DNA from: Acanthosepion esculentum
Taxonomy: Eukaryota > Mollusca > Cephalopoda > Sepiida > Sepiidae
Length of the DNA stretch: 64,000 nt
Assembly (NCBI GenBank): GCA_964036315.1
Contig: OZ038482.1
Span: 13,626,434 to 13,690,433, forward strand
Reading direction: 5' to 3'
Below the pieces are notes generated by a model. It saw only the letters and a list, made by a program, of their open reading frames with translations, had not been told where the DNA came from and did not search any database. The first letter of the stretch is position 1. Each line of letters begins with the position of its first letter. Made by a program: the position numbers and the translations under genes. This document shows positions 22,351 through 32,489 of the stretch, piece after piece.

Positions 22351-22352
<2 letters not shown>
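21934..22352 (+). repeat. modules A and B of a TIR/SINE-like family with (TA)n
   Basis: After the right flank of the satellite (ACAATTATTTCCACTCAATAG) comes TAATGCACCACTG, then module A: GCATGAAACAGAATGTCGC to CCACTTTCA next to (TA)n at 22139-22205. Module B follows (GAAGAAATATAGTTTTAAGG to CAGAGATAGAGCGT, 22206-22272), then a second module A (22303-22350) ending at another (TA)n. Both modules recur at 52.6-52.9 kb, module A also at 62.0 kb. Confidence 0.75.
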
Positions 22353-22392
<40 letters not shown>

Positions 22393-22659
22393 ATTATATT
22401 TTTTTAATTTACAACTTTATATAAATTTTAGCTCTGTTATTATACATCGAGTACTCTTTTATTACCAGTCGAACGCAATGTGCGATAGTCAGCGGACCGA
22501 AGTCAAATTCTGGTTGATACTGGTTCGTTCAGATCGAGCTCATGCCCTTGGCGAAGACGTGAAACCTTGAGAAGTAATAGAGCAGACTAAGCTCTGTTGC
22601 CTTGGTTGACATCTAGTCCATTAGAAGGATAACTATCAAATTCAAACTATCGGAGTGCT
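22353..22659. other. (TA)n and unassigned sequence
   Basis: (TA)n to 22389. The rest, including TTGACATCTAGTCCATTAGA, is not recognised. Confidence 0.4.
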
Positions 22660-23220
22660 GTTAGGAATAAAGTGTCGCTGCCGATACTTGAGTTTGAACA
22701 TAGATCGCCAGTGAGCAAACACAGGCGATCCCATTATTGAATTAAGTGGATCACGTGACCATGGGAGAAACGCCTATATATAGGAAGTAGCTGACGACTA
22801 ACGTTCGCTATTTCTAGCCTATCCTCTATTACTATACGGATCACCATTTCTATTCTATCCTCTATTACTATACGGACCGCTATTCTCTATACTATTTTCT
22901 ATACTATTTCACTATACAGATCACTATTCAAAGCGAGTATTATCGAGTAAGTACTATTAGTTCGAGTGTTATTTGAAGGCATCTGACACCAGTATTGTTC
23001 AACGGCGTTACTATAGTTGTATCTGCGATTACAAAGTCTCTACTACAATGAGGATTATGAAAGTGACAACGAGTATTGACATCACAAAAGTGTCAGCGAA
23101 TGTTCGTTAACAAAATAACCTGTGCACGATTTCTGTCAGTTCTGAAAAAATAAATTGGTTCCTTTGCTCCTAGAATCAAATCATGTCTGTGTCTTCTAGC
23201 GTTCCAGTTTTAAAACTGAA
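22660..23220 (+). mobile_element. possible solo LTR
   Basis: Starts TGTTAGGAATAAAGTG and ends near AAACTGAACA. It contains a TATA-like CCTATATATAGG (22770s), repeated TCTATTACTATACGGA segments, and an AATAAA (about 23150) with a T/G-rich stretch behind it. The first 70 bp recur at 3824-3893. No clear target duplication flanks it, so the boundaries are uncertain and a different repeat class is possible. Confidence 0.35.
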
Positions 23221-23269
23221 CAGATGCGCTTTCATATGTCGAAATCGACGGGAGAGTCCACTATATATT

Positions 23270-23530
23270 AGTCATTATGTGCCATGCGTGATATACGCTT
23301 AGGAGATCATGTTACTTTCGATTTATGACTGATGAGGGAGATTTTTCTCCCGGAGTACGTTGCCATTTCTTTCCGAGGTAGACCAGTTGCCATCCAAGCC
23401 TATAGAATCCGGTCTGTCCTGCTATTTACCCATAGCTGGGTGGAGAAGAAGTGAATACATATCGAATGGAATTCGAACTCGGCTCTCCGATTCCTCAATC
23501 CGAGCCACTATCCTTTATTCCACCCTGCCT
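23270..23530 (-). mobile_element. tRNA-derived SINE
   Basis: On the minus strand a head with TAGTGGCTCGGATTG and the B box GAGTTCGAATTCC (about 23515-23465) leads into a core CCACCCAGCTATGGGTAAAT (about 23450). The core word CAGCTATGGG(T/C)AAATAG also occurs in family Q and near 63785. Confidence 0.7.
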
Positions 23531-25282
23531 ACACGCACTTAGAATATTACATCAAATTTGGCAAAGAGCAACACAGCTCTAAACGGCTCGCTCACGAAGG
23601 AGGTCCTTCTTTCTTAGGGAATAGAGCTTTAGGAGTATCTTTTCATGAAATATCCTTTTGTCTCATGAGAAGTGCTTGGTGAAGATCCATCAATGTTTTT
23701 TGTAAATGCCTTAGAACTTTAACGTACAAACTATGTATAAACAAATTGATTGTATTAAGGGAAGATACAACAGATTTACCTTTCATCATAATCCAATGTT
23801 TATATTCACAAGACACAAAGCTTTATCTTTCACCATAAACCCAATGTTTATATTTCCAACGTTTGTCACTAACACAATTCAATGTAGCTATTACATTTGA
23901 AAGAATCAGTTCAGAATCTGAGATTAAATAGAATCTGCGTGAAATCCGAAAAGCAACAAGTAGCGTTTTTAATTGTTCTAATCAAATTAGAATCCTAGCC
24001 TTACATTATTTAATCCATCGTTAAAACACCGTTGCATAAAAGATTTAAAAACAGCACAGCACATTCCCTTTACTTCTCTCTGCTTTCATATTTTACTACG
24101 ACCAGCTTGAATATAAATTTGTGAGAATCCAGTAAGCAATGCTATAATACCTTGAGATGCAAAAGAATACAAACTAACCAGTAGTGACCTTACTACGCAT
24201 GCGCGAAGACACTACTGAGGAATTACATAGTCGGCGATAAGATGTCATTGGACGAGTTCGTGTACTGTGTGACCTTTCCATTAACAATGACCAAGCCAAC
24301 ATATCCTTTGTATGTCGTTCTGGATATTTTTTTTAACACGTCAGCTTTGTCTACGTCTTGCAGAATTTTTCAAAAACTAATTTTTTTGTTGAAACACTGT
24401 GGTCGAGATTATGAAGAATGCGATGTTGTTGTAGATGAAAATCCCCAAAAAGAAGACTTGCGGAAGTGACACCGCGATGTGAGTCAGATCAAATAGGGGG
24501 CGGTACTTTGAAGGGGACTAATGCTATTTATTACTTTACGTAAGATATATTTTCCGCTAGTTTGAAATGGTTGGATACTTTCCAGAAAGACCTCAGATTA
24601 ACAAGGCACCGGTTTTAAATAACTCGTACCTTGTTAAATATTGAGCTATGTTTTATTAGAAATATCAGCTTATTGGCAAAGACTTGTATGTTCCCAAGAA
24701 CAAAAGATTTTAAGTATAGTTTGAAATTATGCGAGAGAACGAATTTCATTAAAAACTTTATGACTTACTTTTTTTTTAATGTTGTGGGCAACAAATAACA
24801 GAGAAAGAAAACAGCGTGATGCGAACAGGTGCAAAAATTCTTTCCTAATTTTCATTTCAAGATGCTTGCTTGCAGGCAAAATAAAACAACGTTTCTTCTT
24901 TTATCTATCATTCTTTCCCATTGCCGACTGTGAATTCATTCACAGGCTTAGTAGCAATTGGCCTGTACTACTGACATTTTCAAGAATAGTTCTTTTCTTC
25001 ATTCTTATTCTCTGAATACAGTCATTTAGACAAGCAATGTGAGCTGATGAGTTGCCCTTGAAAAAGTCCGCTGCTTGATTTCGAGTTTCGACCTCCATTC
25101 TTTTCAGAATGTGGCACCAGTAAAATATATAAAAAAGGAATAATGGCTAAACAAACAATGGCAAATAAAGAGAATACTCTATGAAGGAGAATAAGCTTGG
25201 AATGGTAGGAAAAGGCGAGGTTTTTTTTAGTATTATATCCGGTTTGTGTTGATAAGATAAACAAAGACGATTTTCTTAAACC
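23531..25282. other. no recognisable feature
   Basis: AT-rich. A 75-codon frame at 24242-24469 has no family resemblance. No repeats beyond a few homopolymers. Confidence 0.5.
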
Positions 25283-26392
25283 GAAAAGATATTTTAATCA
25301 ATATTACAAATTATATTCTATTTCGATCATTTTGACACTTTCCAGTAACCATAACTAATTTTGTTTTTGATGCGGGTGTAGTGGGGGGGGGGGGCGAGAT
25401 AAGGTAACGAAGAAATCTATTACATTATCTGCAAGTACAAGTAGAAATTGAGCAGGTAAAAAAGAAAGAGTGTCCGAAACATATTCAGACATTTTGAAAA
25501 ATTCTAGAAAATTGTGTGGTGTTCCGAAAGGAACATTTTTAAATTGACTAACGTGCCATTACCCTAGGCAGGCTATTTCTCATTCATATTAAGTGACTAG
25601 ATATTTCCAGGCATATCTTGCATTTAGTTCTCTCTCTTTCTTTCACCTTCTCACTTGTCCCCGTGCGCGCTTGTGTGTGTGTGCGCGTGTATAATAAAGT
25701 ATGGAAGACGCTTAAATTATTAGCAAGTGATAGTGAAAACTGATCAGATAAATCGACATTTATTACTTGGAAGACTGGCGCATCACAATCTTCCTAAAAT
25801 TTTGCACACATTTGGCCTTGTGCCCTACTAAGGTAAACCTAATAAATATTTCAGAACCTATACAATTAAATTATTTATACAAGTCTTTTTATTATATATT
25901 TTATTATATAAGTTTTATATATTTTTATTATATGTCTTTTATATTTTATTATATATTGTATTATATAAGTCTTGTATATGTATATTTTTTTATATAAGTC
26001 TTGTATATTTTATTATTTATAAGTCTTATATATTTTATTATATAAGTCTTTTTATTATATATTTTCATTATATAAGTCTTGTATAATTATTTTATTATAT
26101 AATTTATTATATAAGTCTTTTTATAAGTATATCCTCTGTTGACATAACGCCCGCGCACCACGCTCACAGATACAGACACACACATTCTTTAATGTTTCCT
26201 AGGTTACTTTATTGAACAAGTGTGTAACTTTAGCACTGATGGGGGCTTTCACTGGCGAAATGATATTTTAGTCAATATTCCAAATCTTATTCTATTTTTA
26301 TTATTTTGACACTTTCCAGTAAGGAAAACAAATTTTGATTTTGTTGCGTGTGTAGGGAGGAGGTGGCAAGATAAGGTAACAAAGAAATCTGT
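25283..26392. repeat. direct repeat pair flanking an AT minisatellite
   Basis: 25283-25420 and 26258-26392 are about 80% alike by eye (GATATTTTAATCAATATTAC / GATATTTTAGTCAATATTCC; TTTTGACACTTTCCAGTAA; AGATAAGGTAAC.AAGAAATCT). The left copy has a G13 run near 25381 where the right has GGGAGGAGG. Between them a degenerate AT minisatellite (TATATAAGTCTTGTATA-like, about 25870-26130). Confidence 0.75.
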
Positions 26393-26399
26393 TAGAACT

Positions 26400-27319
26400 T
26401 TCTAACCCTTCTAATTATCAGCCTGTTAGCCTTCTACCAATTTTTTGTCAAAGTCATAGAATTTCTGATTAACTCCGAATTGGTTAAGTATCACACATCG
26501 CAGGGTTTTCTTTCAAAAAGCAATATGGCCTTCGTTTCTCTAGATCAACTACAGATGTGTTAAGGGTTATTGACGAAAGTGTCTATCAAGCTTTTGATTA
26601 TGATGGTGAAGCACGAGCTTTTCGAATTCCTTTGATAGGGTTTTGGCAGACCGGTCTTCATAAATTGAAAGGTTGTGGCATTTCTAAATAAGTTTTTGAT
26701 TACTCTTACCAACTTGAGAGATGAAAGTTGTCTTAAACGGCCACTCATCTAGATCCTTTTCCATTAATGCGCGTGTCCCGCAGGGCTAGATTTTTTTTTA
26801 AAACTAAGCATTTTCTTAGTTTTCATCAACGACTTCCCGATGTAATCAATTCTCAACTCGTTATTTATGTTGATGGCACAATTATTTACTCCTGTCTTAT
26901 CAGAGCAATAAGATTAAATTGGCAGCTGATGTCAAAAATTATATCTCATCTGTTATTAGCTGGGGCAAGAAATGGCTTGTTAATTTTAACTCCTCCAAAA
27001 CGAGACTGCTCTCTTAATCATCTTAAAGGACATTTTAGTCTCCCATCGGCATGGCTGATGATAACATCCAGGAGAGTAACTCATCGCGCGTTTTTCGCTG
27101 TTTTAATGTGGAAAGATTCTATTGAATCCATTGCTAGATCCACTGCCAGGAAAGTTCGTTCATTATGTGTCGTGCTAGACAATTTCTCTATACAGAATCT
27201 CTCTTACACCTGTATAAGTCTACCATTCGTCCATGCATTGAATATTACTGACATGTCTAGGGATTCTGCAATGTCTTTTTGTACATCCGTATCTTTTGTC
27301 TTTTTAATATATTTTTTAA
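26400..27319 (+). pseudogene. LINE A reverse transcriptase, 5' and middle RT
   Basis: In shifting frames it reads SNYQPVSLLPI, QYGLRFSRSTTDVLRVIDE (about 26515-26575), a degenerate motif A region, the VPQG-like block near 26775, INDFPDVINSQLVIYVDGTI (motif C, YVDG for YADD, about 26825-26890), KKWLVNFNSSKTRLL-like residues, WKDSIESIARSTARKV (about 27108-27155) and STIRPCIEY near 27230. It covers RT domains 1 to 7 of a CR1/Jockey-like enzyme. Inactive: the catalytic Asp pair is lost and frames shift. Confidence 0.85.
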
Positions 27320-27812
27320 GCTTTTCACCCCAGGCAAGGCAGGAAGCCACTAGCACGCAAGGGGTTACAGAGGATTTGGAGCGAGAGCAGATAGGAGTGA
27401 TAGAGGAAAGGATGTAGAGAAGGATAGTGGATAGATCAATGCAACTGGAGATGTCGATTGACGTTACATTTCAATAGTTGGAGATTATAGTTGTCAGAGA
27501 AACAGGAATAGGGAAGGGAGTTCCACAGGCGTGAAGTGCGAGATATGAAGCTATTGGGGTAAAAGAGACGTCGACATTTAACAGTTTCAACAGTGAAAGG
27601 GTGGAAACGGGATGCCAGCCTCGTATGACGCTTGAATTCGTGGAGCCTGGCAACCAGCGATAGCAGCTCATCGGAGCAATTGCCATGGAAGTATTTGTGA
27701 AAGAGACAAAGAGAGGCGACGGCGCGTCTGTGAGAGAGCGACTGTAGACGAGAAGCCAGATCAGGGCCAATAACATTGCATACCCGTCTCTGGATCTTAT
27801 CAAGAATACGTT
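27320..27812 (-). pseudogene. LINE A C-terminus, opposite orientation
   Basis: Read from 27812 down: LDKIQRRVCNVIGPDL, ASRLQSLSHRRAVASLCLF, then ELLSLVARLHEFKRHTRLAS, a segment ending NSFISRTSRLWNSLP (about 27540-27510) and the 3' UTR with GGGGTGAAAAGCTT at 27325-27340. In protein order it continues exactly where the plus-strand fragment to its left stops, but it points the other way. Confidence 0.85.
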
Positions 27813-27814
27813 TT

Positions 27815-27935
27815 TTTATTGTTTTCTCTCTTTAATCGTGTTTTCTTATCATATTATTTCGCACTCAGTAGCTCTTTGCATTTTCGTGGCTTTATCTTTT
27901 TGTTTGGGGTGACATGATTAAGGAGAGTTATTATC
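27815..27935 (+). mobile_element. LINE A 3' UTR, third piece
   Basis: TTTTTTATTGTTTTCTCTC, TTTCGCACTCAGTAGCTCTT and TTTGGGGTGACATGATTAAG match the 3' UTR subfamily at 44495-44612. It is in plus orientation, immediately right of the minus-strand piece. Confidence 0.7.
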
Positions 27936-28659
27936 TGCAGAGTTAAAATGTTGAATGCTAACACTAACATTTTTAGGCATTTAAAACAACATGCCTGGCC
28001 GCATACACAATTCCGGAAAATCCTTGTTGGAAACACAACTATACTTAAACATGAAAACAATAAACAAAAACTAAAATTTCTTGAGCTACATACATGAAAC
28101 AGTTGAAACCTAACCCGAACAAAATAAACTATGAAATCTCCACAAATATTCTTAAATGCCTATAATTGATAACAGAAGCCATTGGTTTATACCAACGGCT
28201 TCCCATACTTAATACTGAGAGGGATGTGCTCGACTGTGTTGACTTGGCTAAGACGCACGATGCATGAATAAACATCTCTCTGGCTTTCAAATCAGACATG
28301 TGGTATCAACTGGTTACTCAGCTATGACCATGGGACTGATGATGATGATGGTTCGTGTTTCGTCCTGAAAAGTATGGAGGCCTAAACAAGAAATAAAATA
28401 GGGGTCAATTTCAACGGTACTTCGCCATCTCGTATTTAATATTGCATAAACCAATCAACTCTATGACCCAAGCGTCTTTCTGCTCGTTTACAGAATCTCT
28501 TGAATGGAATAAATTTTGATTTAATTTTTAAAATTGTTTTCATGAAATATAACACATTTTCATTCGCATATCAAGACCTAACTGTAAGTGTCCTTCTTGT
28601 TCCCATAGTTAAAATTTCTGAGGCATATAATGAGGAAAGAAGGGTTAGAGAATTTGACA
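27936..28659. other. no clear feature
   Basis: A (TGATGA)-type short tail with GACTGATGATGATGATGG at 28330-28350 could end an RTE remnant. Nothing else recognised. Confidence 0.4.
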
Positions 28660-28694
28660 CTCACAGGGCACGAGAGATTTTCATAGAAAATATT

Positions 28695-28765
28695 CGTCCT
28701 CCGACAGGAATCGAACCTGTATCCTATACGGCACCGTCATATAGCCTGACGAGCCTTTAACCGAT
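28695..28765 (-). tRNA. tRNA-Ser-like pseudogene, CTA at anticodon
   Basis: On the minus strand the T arm ACAGGTTCGATTCCTGT is intact. The anticodon stem CGTCA/TGACG has loop GGCTATA, giving CTA at positions 34-36 and G at 33. The 5' part is eroded after ATCGGTTAAAGGC. Not a plausible working tRNA. Confidence 0.5.
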
Positions 28766-29033
28766 TTTCTATGGAAATTTCTCGGACATTCAGGCCGGTA
28801 AATGTTGTTTAATACTGTTTATTATAAACAGAGCATTTACTTAAATATTTGTATCTATGAAAAGAATGTATAAACATAAAAATGTCTTAAAATAATTGTC
28901 GGACTTTGACTATTTCATACTGTGTGACATCATTTGTTTAAATTTGGATACGCTTTGAACAGATATGAATGTACGTGAGAGATTCATGGAAGATTTAAGC
29001 TTAAAGGCAGTAAATTCGACCGTGGTAACCGAA

Positions 29034-29121
29034 CGCTCCTCTGTGGACAAATCGGTTAAAGGCACGTCAGGCTAAATGACGGTTCCGTATAGGATACAGG
29101 TTCGATTCCTGTCGGGGGACG
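29034..29121 (+). tRNA. tRNA-Ser-like pseudogene, CTA at anticodon
   Basis: Stem CGTCA/TGACG with loop GGCTAAA puts CTA at the anticodon, followed by GGTTCCGTATAGGAT and the intact T arm. The D-arm region (GGACAAATCGGTTAAAGGC) is degraded. The locus-1 copy has CGA at the same place. Confidence 0.5.
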
Positions 29122-29255
29122 AATATTTTCTATGAAAATTTCTCGGACATTCAGGCCGGTAAATGTCGTTAATACTGTTTATTATAAATAGTGCATTTAC
29201 TTAAATCTTTGTATCTATAAAAAGAAAATATAAACATAAAATTTTTTATATATAT

Positions 29256-29945
29256 ATTGTTTTGTCTGTGACATCTACTCAAGATATATGTTACCTCGTT
29301 ATGACACCTTTATCCAAAGCGGTTGGGAGCCGTGTGGCATCTAACAGCCGAAATGTTTGAACTCACTACGGTGTTGGTCAAGTTCTATAAAATGGCAATA
29401 AGTCCCAGAAGCCGTCTTGCCCCTCTAGACGTATGGCATCATCACGTTATCGACAATTAAAACAAAGGATTTGAAAACATTTCACAGATTTTCATAGTCT
29501 CTTCGATTTCTCATCACCAAGTTTAACTTGGGGACATCACCTTAGACCTTCAGCGAATGAAAAGTTTCTATAACCGATTTGTCTGTGTATTTGTTCTTCA
29601 GAAAAGGAAAAAAATATCTACTTCCCGAAATAAACACCAGTTTAGTTTTGCTTTCAGGTCTTTTCATAAAAATCTTTCGTCTGTGTTGGCTGTTTTATGG
29701 ACACAAAACTAAAATTATCTTTTATCCTTCCAGCTTTTTCTGGCATCTCATGGCAGGAATCGCATTGCAGGCTTTTTCCTTCTAAATAATTTGAATGTGT
29801 CATTGGGTTTGTTTCATGAATTTCCTATCCAAAACGCCCAGTTACGATATCACTAACTTGTAAAATCCCACCTAATAATAACAAATTCTCTATTGCAGCA
29901 TTAGGATATCCGGCATACTGATTTACCTGAAATAGTCAGAGAATA
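29256..29945. other. no recognisable feature
   Basis: A frame of 68 codons at 29579-29785 has no family resemblance. No repeats noticed. Confidence 0.45.
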
Positions 29946-29983
29946 GCGAATAGATAGATAGATAGATATGAACAGACTGAGAT

Positions 29984-30063
<80 letters not shown>

Positions 30064-30153
30064 CTAGATAGATAGATAGATGGATAGATATGAATAGACT
30101 GAGATAGATAGATAGATGGATAGATAGATAGATGGATAGATATGAATAGACTG

Positions 30154-30186
<33 letters not shown>

Positions 30187-30296
30187 TGGACTGAGATAGA
30201 TAGATATGAACAAACTGAGATAGATAGATAGATAGATATGAACAAACTGAGATAGATAGATATGAACAGACTGAGATAGATAGATAAATAGATAGA
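29946..30296. repeat. (GATA)n / (TA)n compound minisatellite
   Basis: GATA runs alternate with a longer unit GATATGAACAGACTGAGATA (several copies at 29968, 30090, 30140-30290), broken by a (TA)n tract at 29988-30061. The long open frame across it is purely low-complexity. Confidence 0.95.
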
Positions 30297-30384
30297 TAGC
30301 CGTTTGTTTTGTTTGTTTATTTGACGACGATTTACAACAAAAATAAAAAATAAAAGTAAAAATAAACACACATGTATTTTACAG

Positions 30385-31130
30385 AGATAAAGACCTTTGT
30401 AAGGTGTGGGCCGTACTCGTGAGAACTGTCTTTTGTATTTCTTTAAGGCATGGGCTACCAGTAATCCCATTAATGGGTCTATGGGAATCTTTTCCAATCA
30501 ATCCGAGTGCTCCAACTACAACTGGGATGGTTGCTCTCATGTACCACATTTTTGAGATTTAGATTTGAATGTCATTGTATTTTGACAGCCTTTTAAAGAT
30601 CTTCAAAGATACAATGCAGTCTGCAGGGACTGCCATATCAATAAAGAGGCAATTCTTTTGTTTGCGGTCTCTAATAACGATGTTTGGGCGATTAGATTCG
30701 ATCTTCTTTCTGCATTGTATAGTCCCATAAAATTGTTACAGGTCCGATCTCCGTAACCGGGTCTGGGTGGTGTTCATACCAATTTATTTCATTTTTCTTT
30801 CCGTAGAAGGTGCAGATTTTGACCCACTCTGTCATGCCATTTTTATATTCAGTGATGCCAATACCGTGCAATCTAATACAAGATGATCAATTGTTTTTGG
30901 ATATTTATCACAGAATCAGCATTTTGGGCGAGCAAAATTTTTTTTGATGTCTGCTTGATAATTTCTAGTTAACAAGCATTGATCCTGTGAAGCAAGGATA
31001 AAACCTTCGGTTCCAGCTTTTAAGCTTGTACTACGTAGCCACTGATGGGTACGGATTTTGTCTACATCAGCTTGTTTGGTAATGGGCAGATTATTGACGT
31101 TGAAGAGGTTTATCTTGACAATGTCAGTTG
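30385..31130 (-). pseudogene. LINE B C-terminal fragment, second copy
   Basis: Nucleotide-similar to 7040-7760 in the same orientation: pieces like QDKPL, LVN-KLSSRH, the zinc-finger-like CDKYPKTIDHLV region near 30900 and NWYEHHPDPVTEIGPVTILW near 30780-30725. Several stops. The left end sits beside the GATA minisatellite. Confidence 0.75.
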
Positions 31131-31800
31131 TTTAATTTTTTTTCTTTGATTTGTTTTAGCTTTTAGCTTGTGTCCAAACAGATCGAAGTGAGCCAAACTT
31201 GGATATACTCGTTTGCTTTTAATGCTTTCTTTTAACGTCGGTTAAAAACATTATTGACGCCGAACCGGATGCATTAAATTGGACGTAACTTTCGAACGCC
31301 ATAGGCCACAGAGAGAAATGGAATAAAATCATTTGACAAACGTATAAAAAAGAGTCAATGATACATAGAGTCAAAATCAACCGTCCATCAAAAGCCAATT
31401 CATAACTTCCATTTTAAAGTAAATTTTTCTCAGCAATGGGAGATTTCTAGAAATGAAGATAAGATTTCGTGAAAGCAGATGGAAAATCTACATTTTCATA
31501 AAAGTTCTTCGAGTTTCAAGTTTACCCAATCCCTCGGTGAAATATAATCTTATTGACATTGTATAAAGTATCACCACTGTGACAGCTGCTACTGACAGAC
31601 AAAAACAAAAACAAAAAAATCCAATTAATTTCACATAAAGTTTCAAGAGTACGCGCTGACCCAATGGTGTAACACATCTCATGTATTCCATGACGTTTCA
31701 CGTCCCGGGCGTTCCACGTCCCGGGCGTTCCACACTTCGTAATATTTTCTCTATCAACACGAAAATATAAGATTTTACCATTTTCTCCAAATTAACATAT
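31131..31800. other. spacer with a small tandem repeat
   Basis: At 31692-31735, GTTCCACGTCCCGGGC is tandemly repeated with a 15-bp period, GC-rich and unlike its surroundings. No coding signal. Confidence 0.5.
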
Positions 31801-31803
31801 ATA

Positions 31804-32125
31804 CAGGTTGCGATGGATAAATTGTCGACATTTTATATTTTTAATTCTGCACAAGCACGTTGTCTGATTTTGATTTTGTCTACTGCATATATAGTAGTGT
31901 CTGTTGGGCACTGTCTGCGAGAAAGAGAGCACCATGACGAAATTCACTCCGCCAGAAATTTGGCAAACGGCAGCTGTACTGCAGGGCACTGACAGTGGAA
32001 GCTCCAATACAAACATTTCAGTGTGTCTGGGTGTCAATCTGGGGACAGTGCAGAGGATTCGGAAAGAGTTGGATGAGCCCAATGGTGATTACAAAGGTAT
32101 GAAAAACTGTGGTTCAAGTAAATGA
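31804..32125 (+). pseudogene. Tc1/mariner-superfamily element, 5' end
   Basis: Preceded by TA (31802-31803), it starts CAGGTTGCGATGGATAAATT, a TIR-like end. From 31934 it encodes MTKFTPPEIWQTAAVLQGT then TNISVCLGVNLGTVQRIRKE, a helix-turn-helix DNA-binding start of a transposase, ending at a stop near 32123. The catalytic part is not contiguous; a catalytic fragment of what may be the same family lies at 32490-33640. Confidence 0.7.
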
Positions 32126-32149
32126 AGTCAGTACATGCAAAAATACAGG

Positions 32150-32389
32150 AAATATTGAGCAATTGTGGGAGTTTTGACAAGAGGAATGGTCAAAAATGAC
32201 ACTTACTACTGCCAGCTAATTCTTAAAAATTATAAAAAAGACTAATGAACATTATGACATCTAATGAAGGAAAAATCAAATATTAAATGTAAGGGTTTAA
32301 ATTTAATTATAATTTGGTGCACATGTGGAAAAACATCAAATTTGTAAAAATGTTATTTTAGGGGTTTACTTAATTTTGCATAACATTAC
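32150..32389 (+). pseudogene. Tc1 transposase 3' end fragment
   Basis: A degenerate C-terminus (RLMNIMTSNEGKIKY then stop, about 32230-32287) is followed by AACATCAAATTTGTAAAAAT and ACTTAATTTTGCATAACATT, which resemble a Tc1 3' UTR and terminal repeat. It is fused to the previous fragment without spacer. Confidence 0.45.
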
Positions 32390-32411
32390 ATATATATCTC
32401 TATCTATAAAA

Positions 32412-32452
32412 GGCAGTGTGTGTGTGTGTGTGTCTGTGTGTGTGTGTGTGTA
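32412..32452. repeat. (TG)n microsatellite
   Basis: (TG)n with one TC interruption. Confidence 0.95.
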
Positions 32453-32489
32453 ACGAATGTACGGCCGCAATATTCGACTGATTTGCACC

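Larger units (their letters stand above)
28660..29255 (+). repeat. tRNA-Ser-like repeat, second locus
   Basis: Left: a minus-strand head (28695-28765). Right: plus-strand core (CTCGGACATTCAGGCCGGTA at about 28783), tail, linker (TTCATGGAAGATTTAAGCTT), head (29034-29121), core and tail again, ending in (TA)n near 29250. Same architecture as 8541-9138 but with many differences between the copies, so older. Confidence 0.85.

Noticed and set aside
24242..24469. 75-codon frame starting MSLDEFVYC
   Set aside because: Reasonable start and composition but no recognised family and no splice or promoter context.
26400..27812. Twin-priming 5' inversion of LINE A
   Set aside because: The reverse-oriented piece is the 3' part lying inside, with its 3' end toward the 5' piece; twin priming would give the opposite order.
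29901..30497. 198-codon frame on the minus strand
   Set aside because: It is a translation of (GATA)n/(TA)n microsatellite (SIYLSIYL, YIYIYI) and not a protein.
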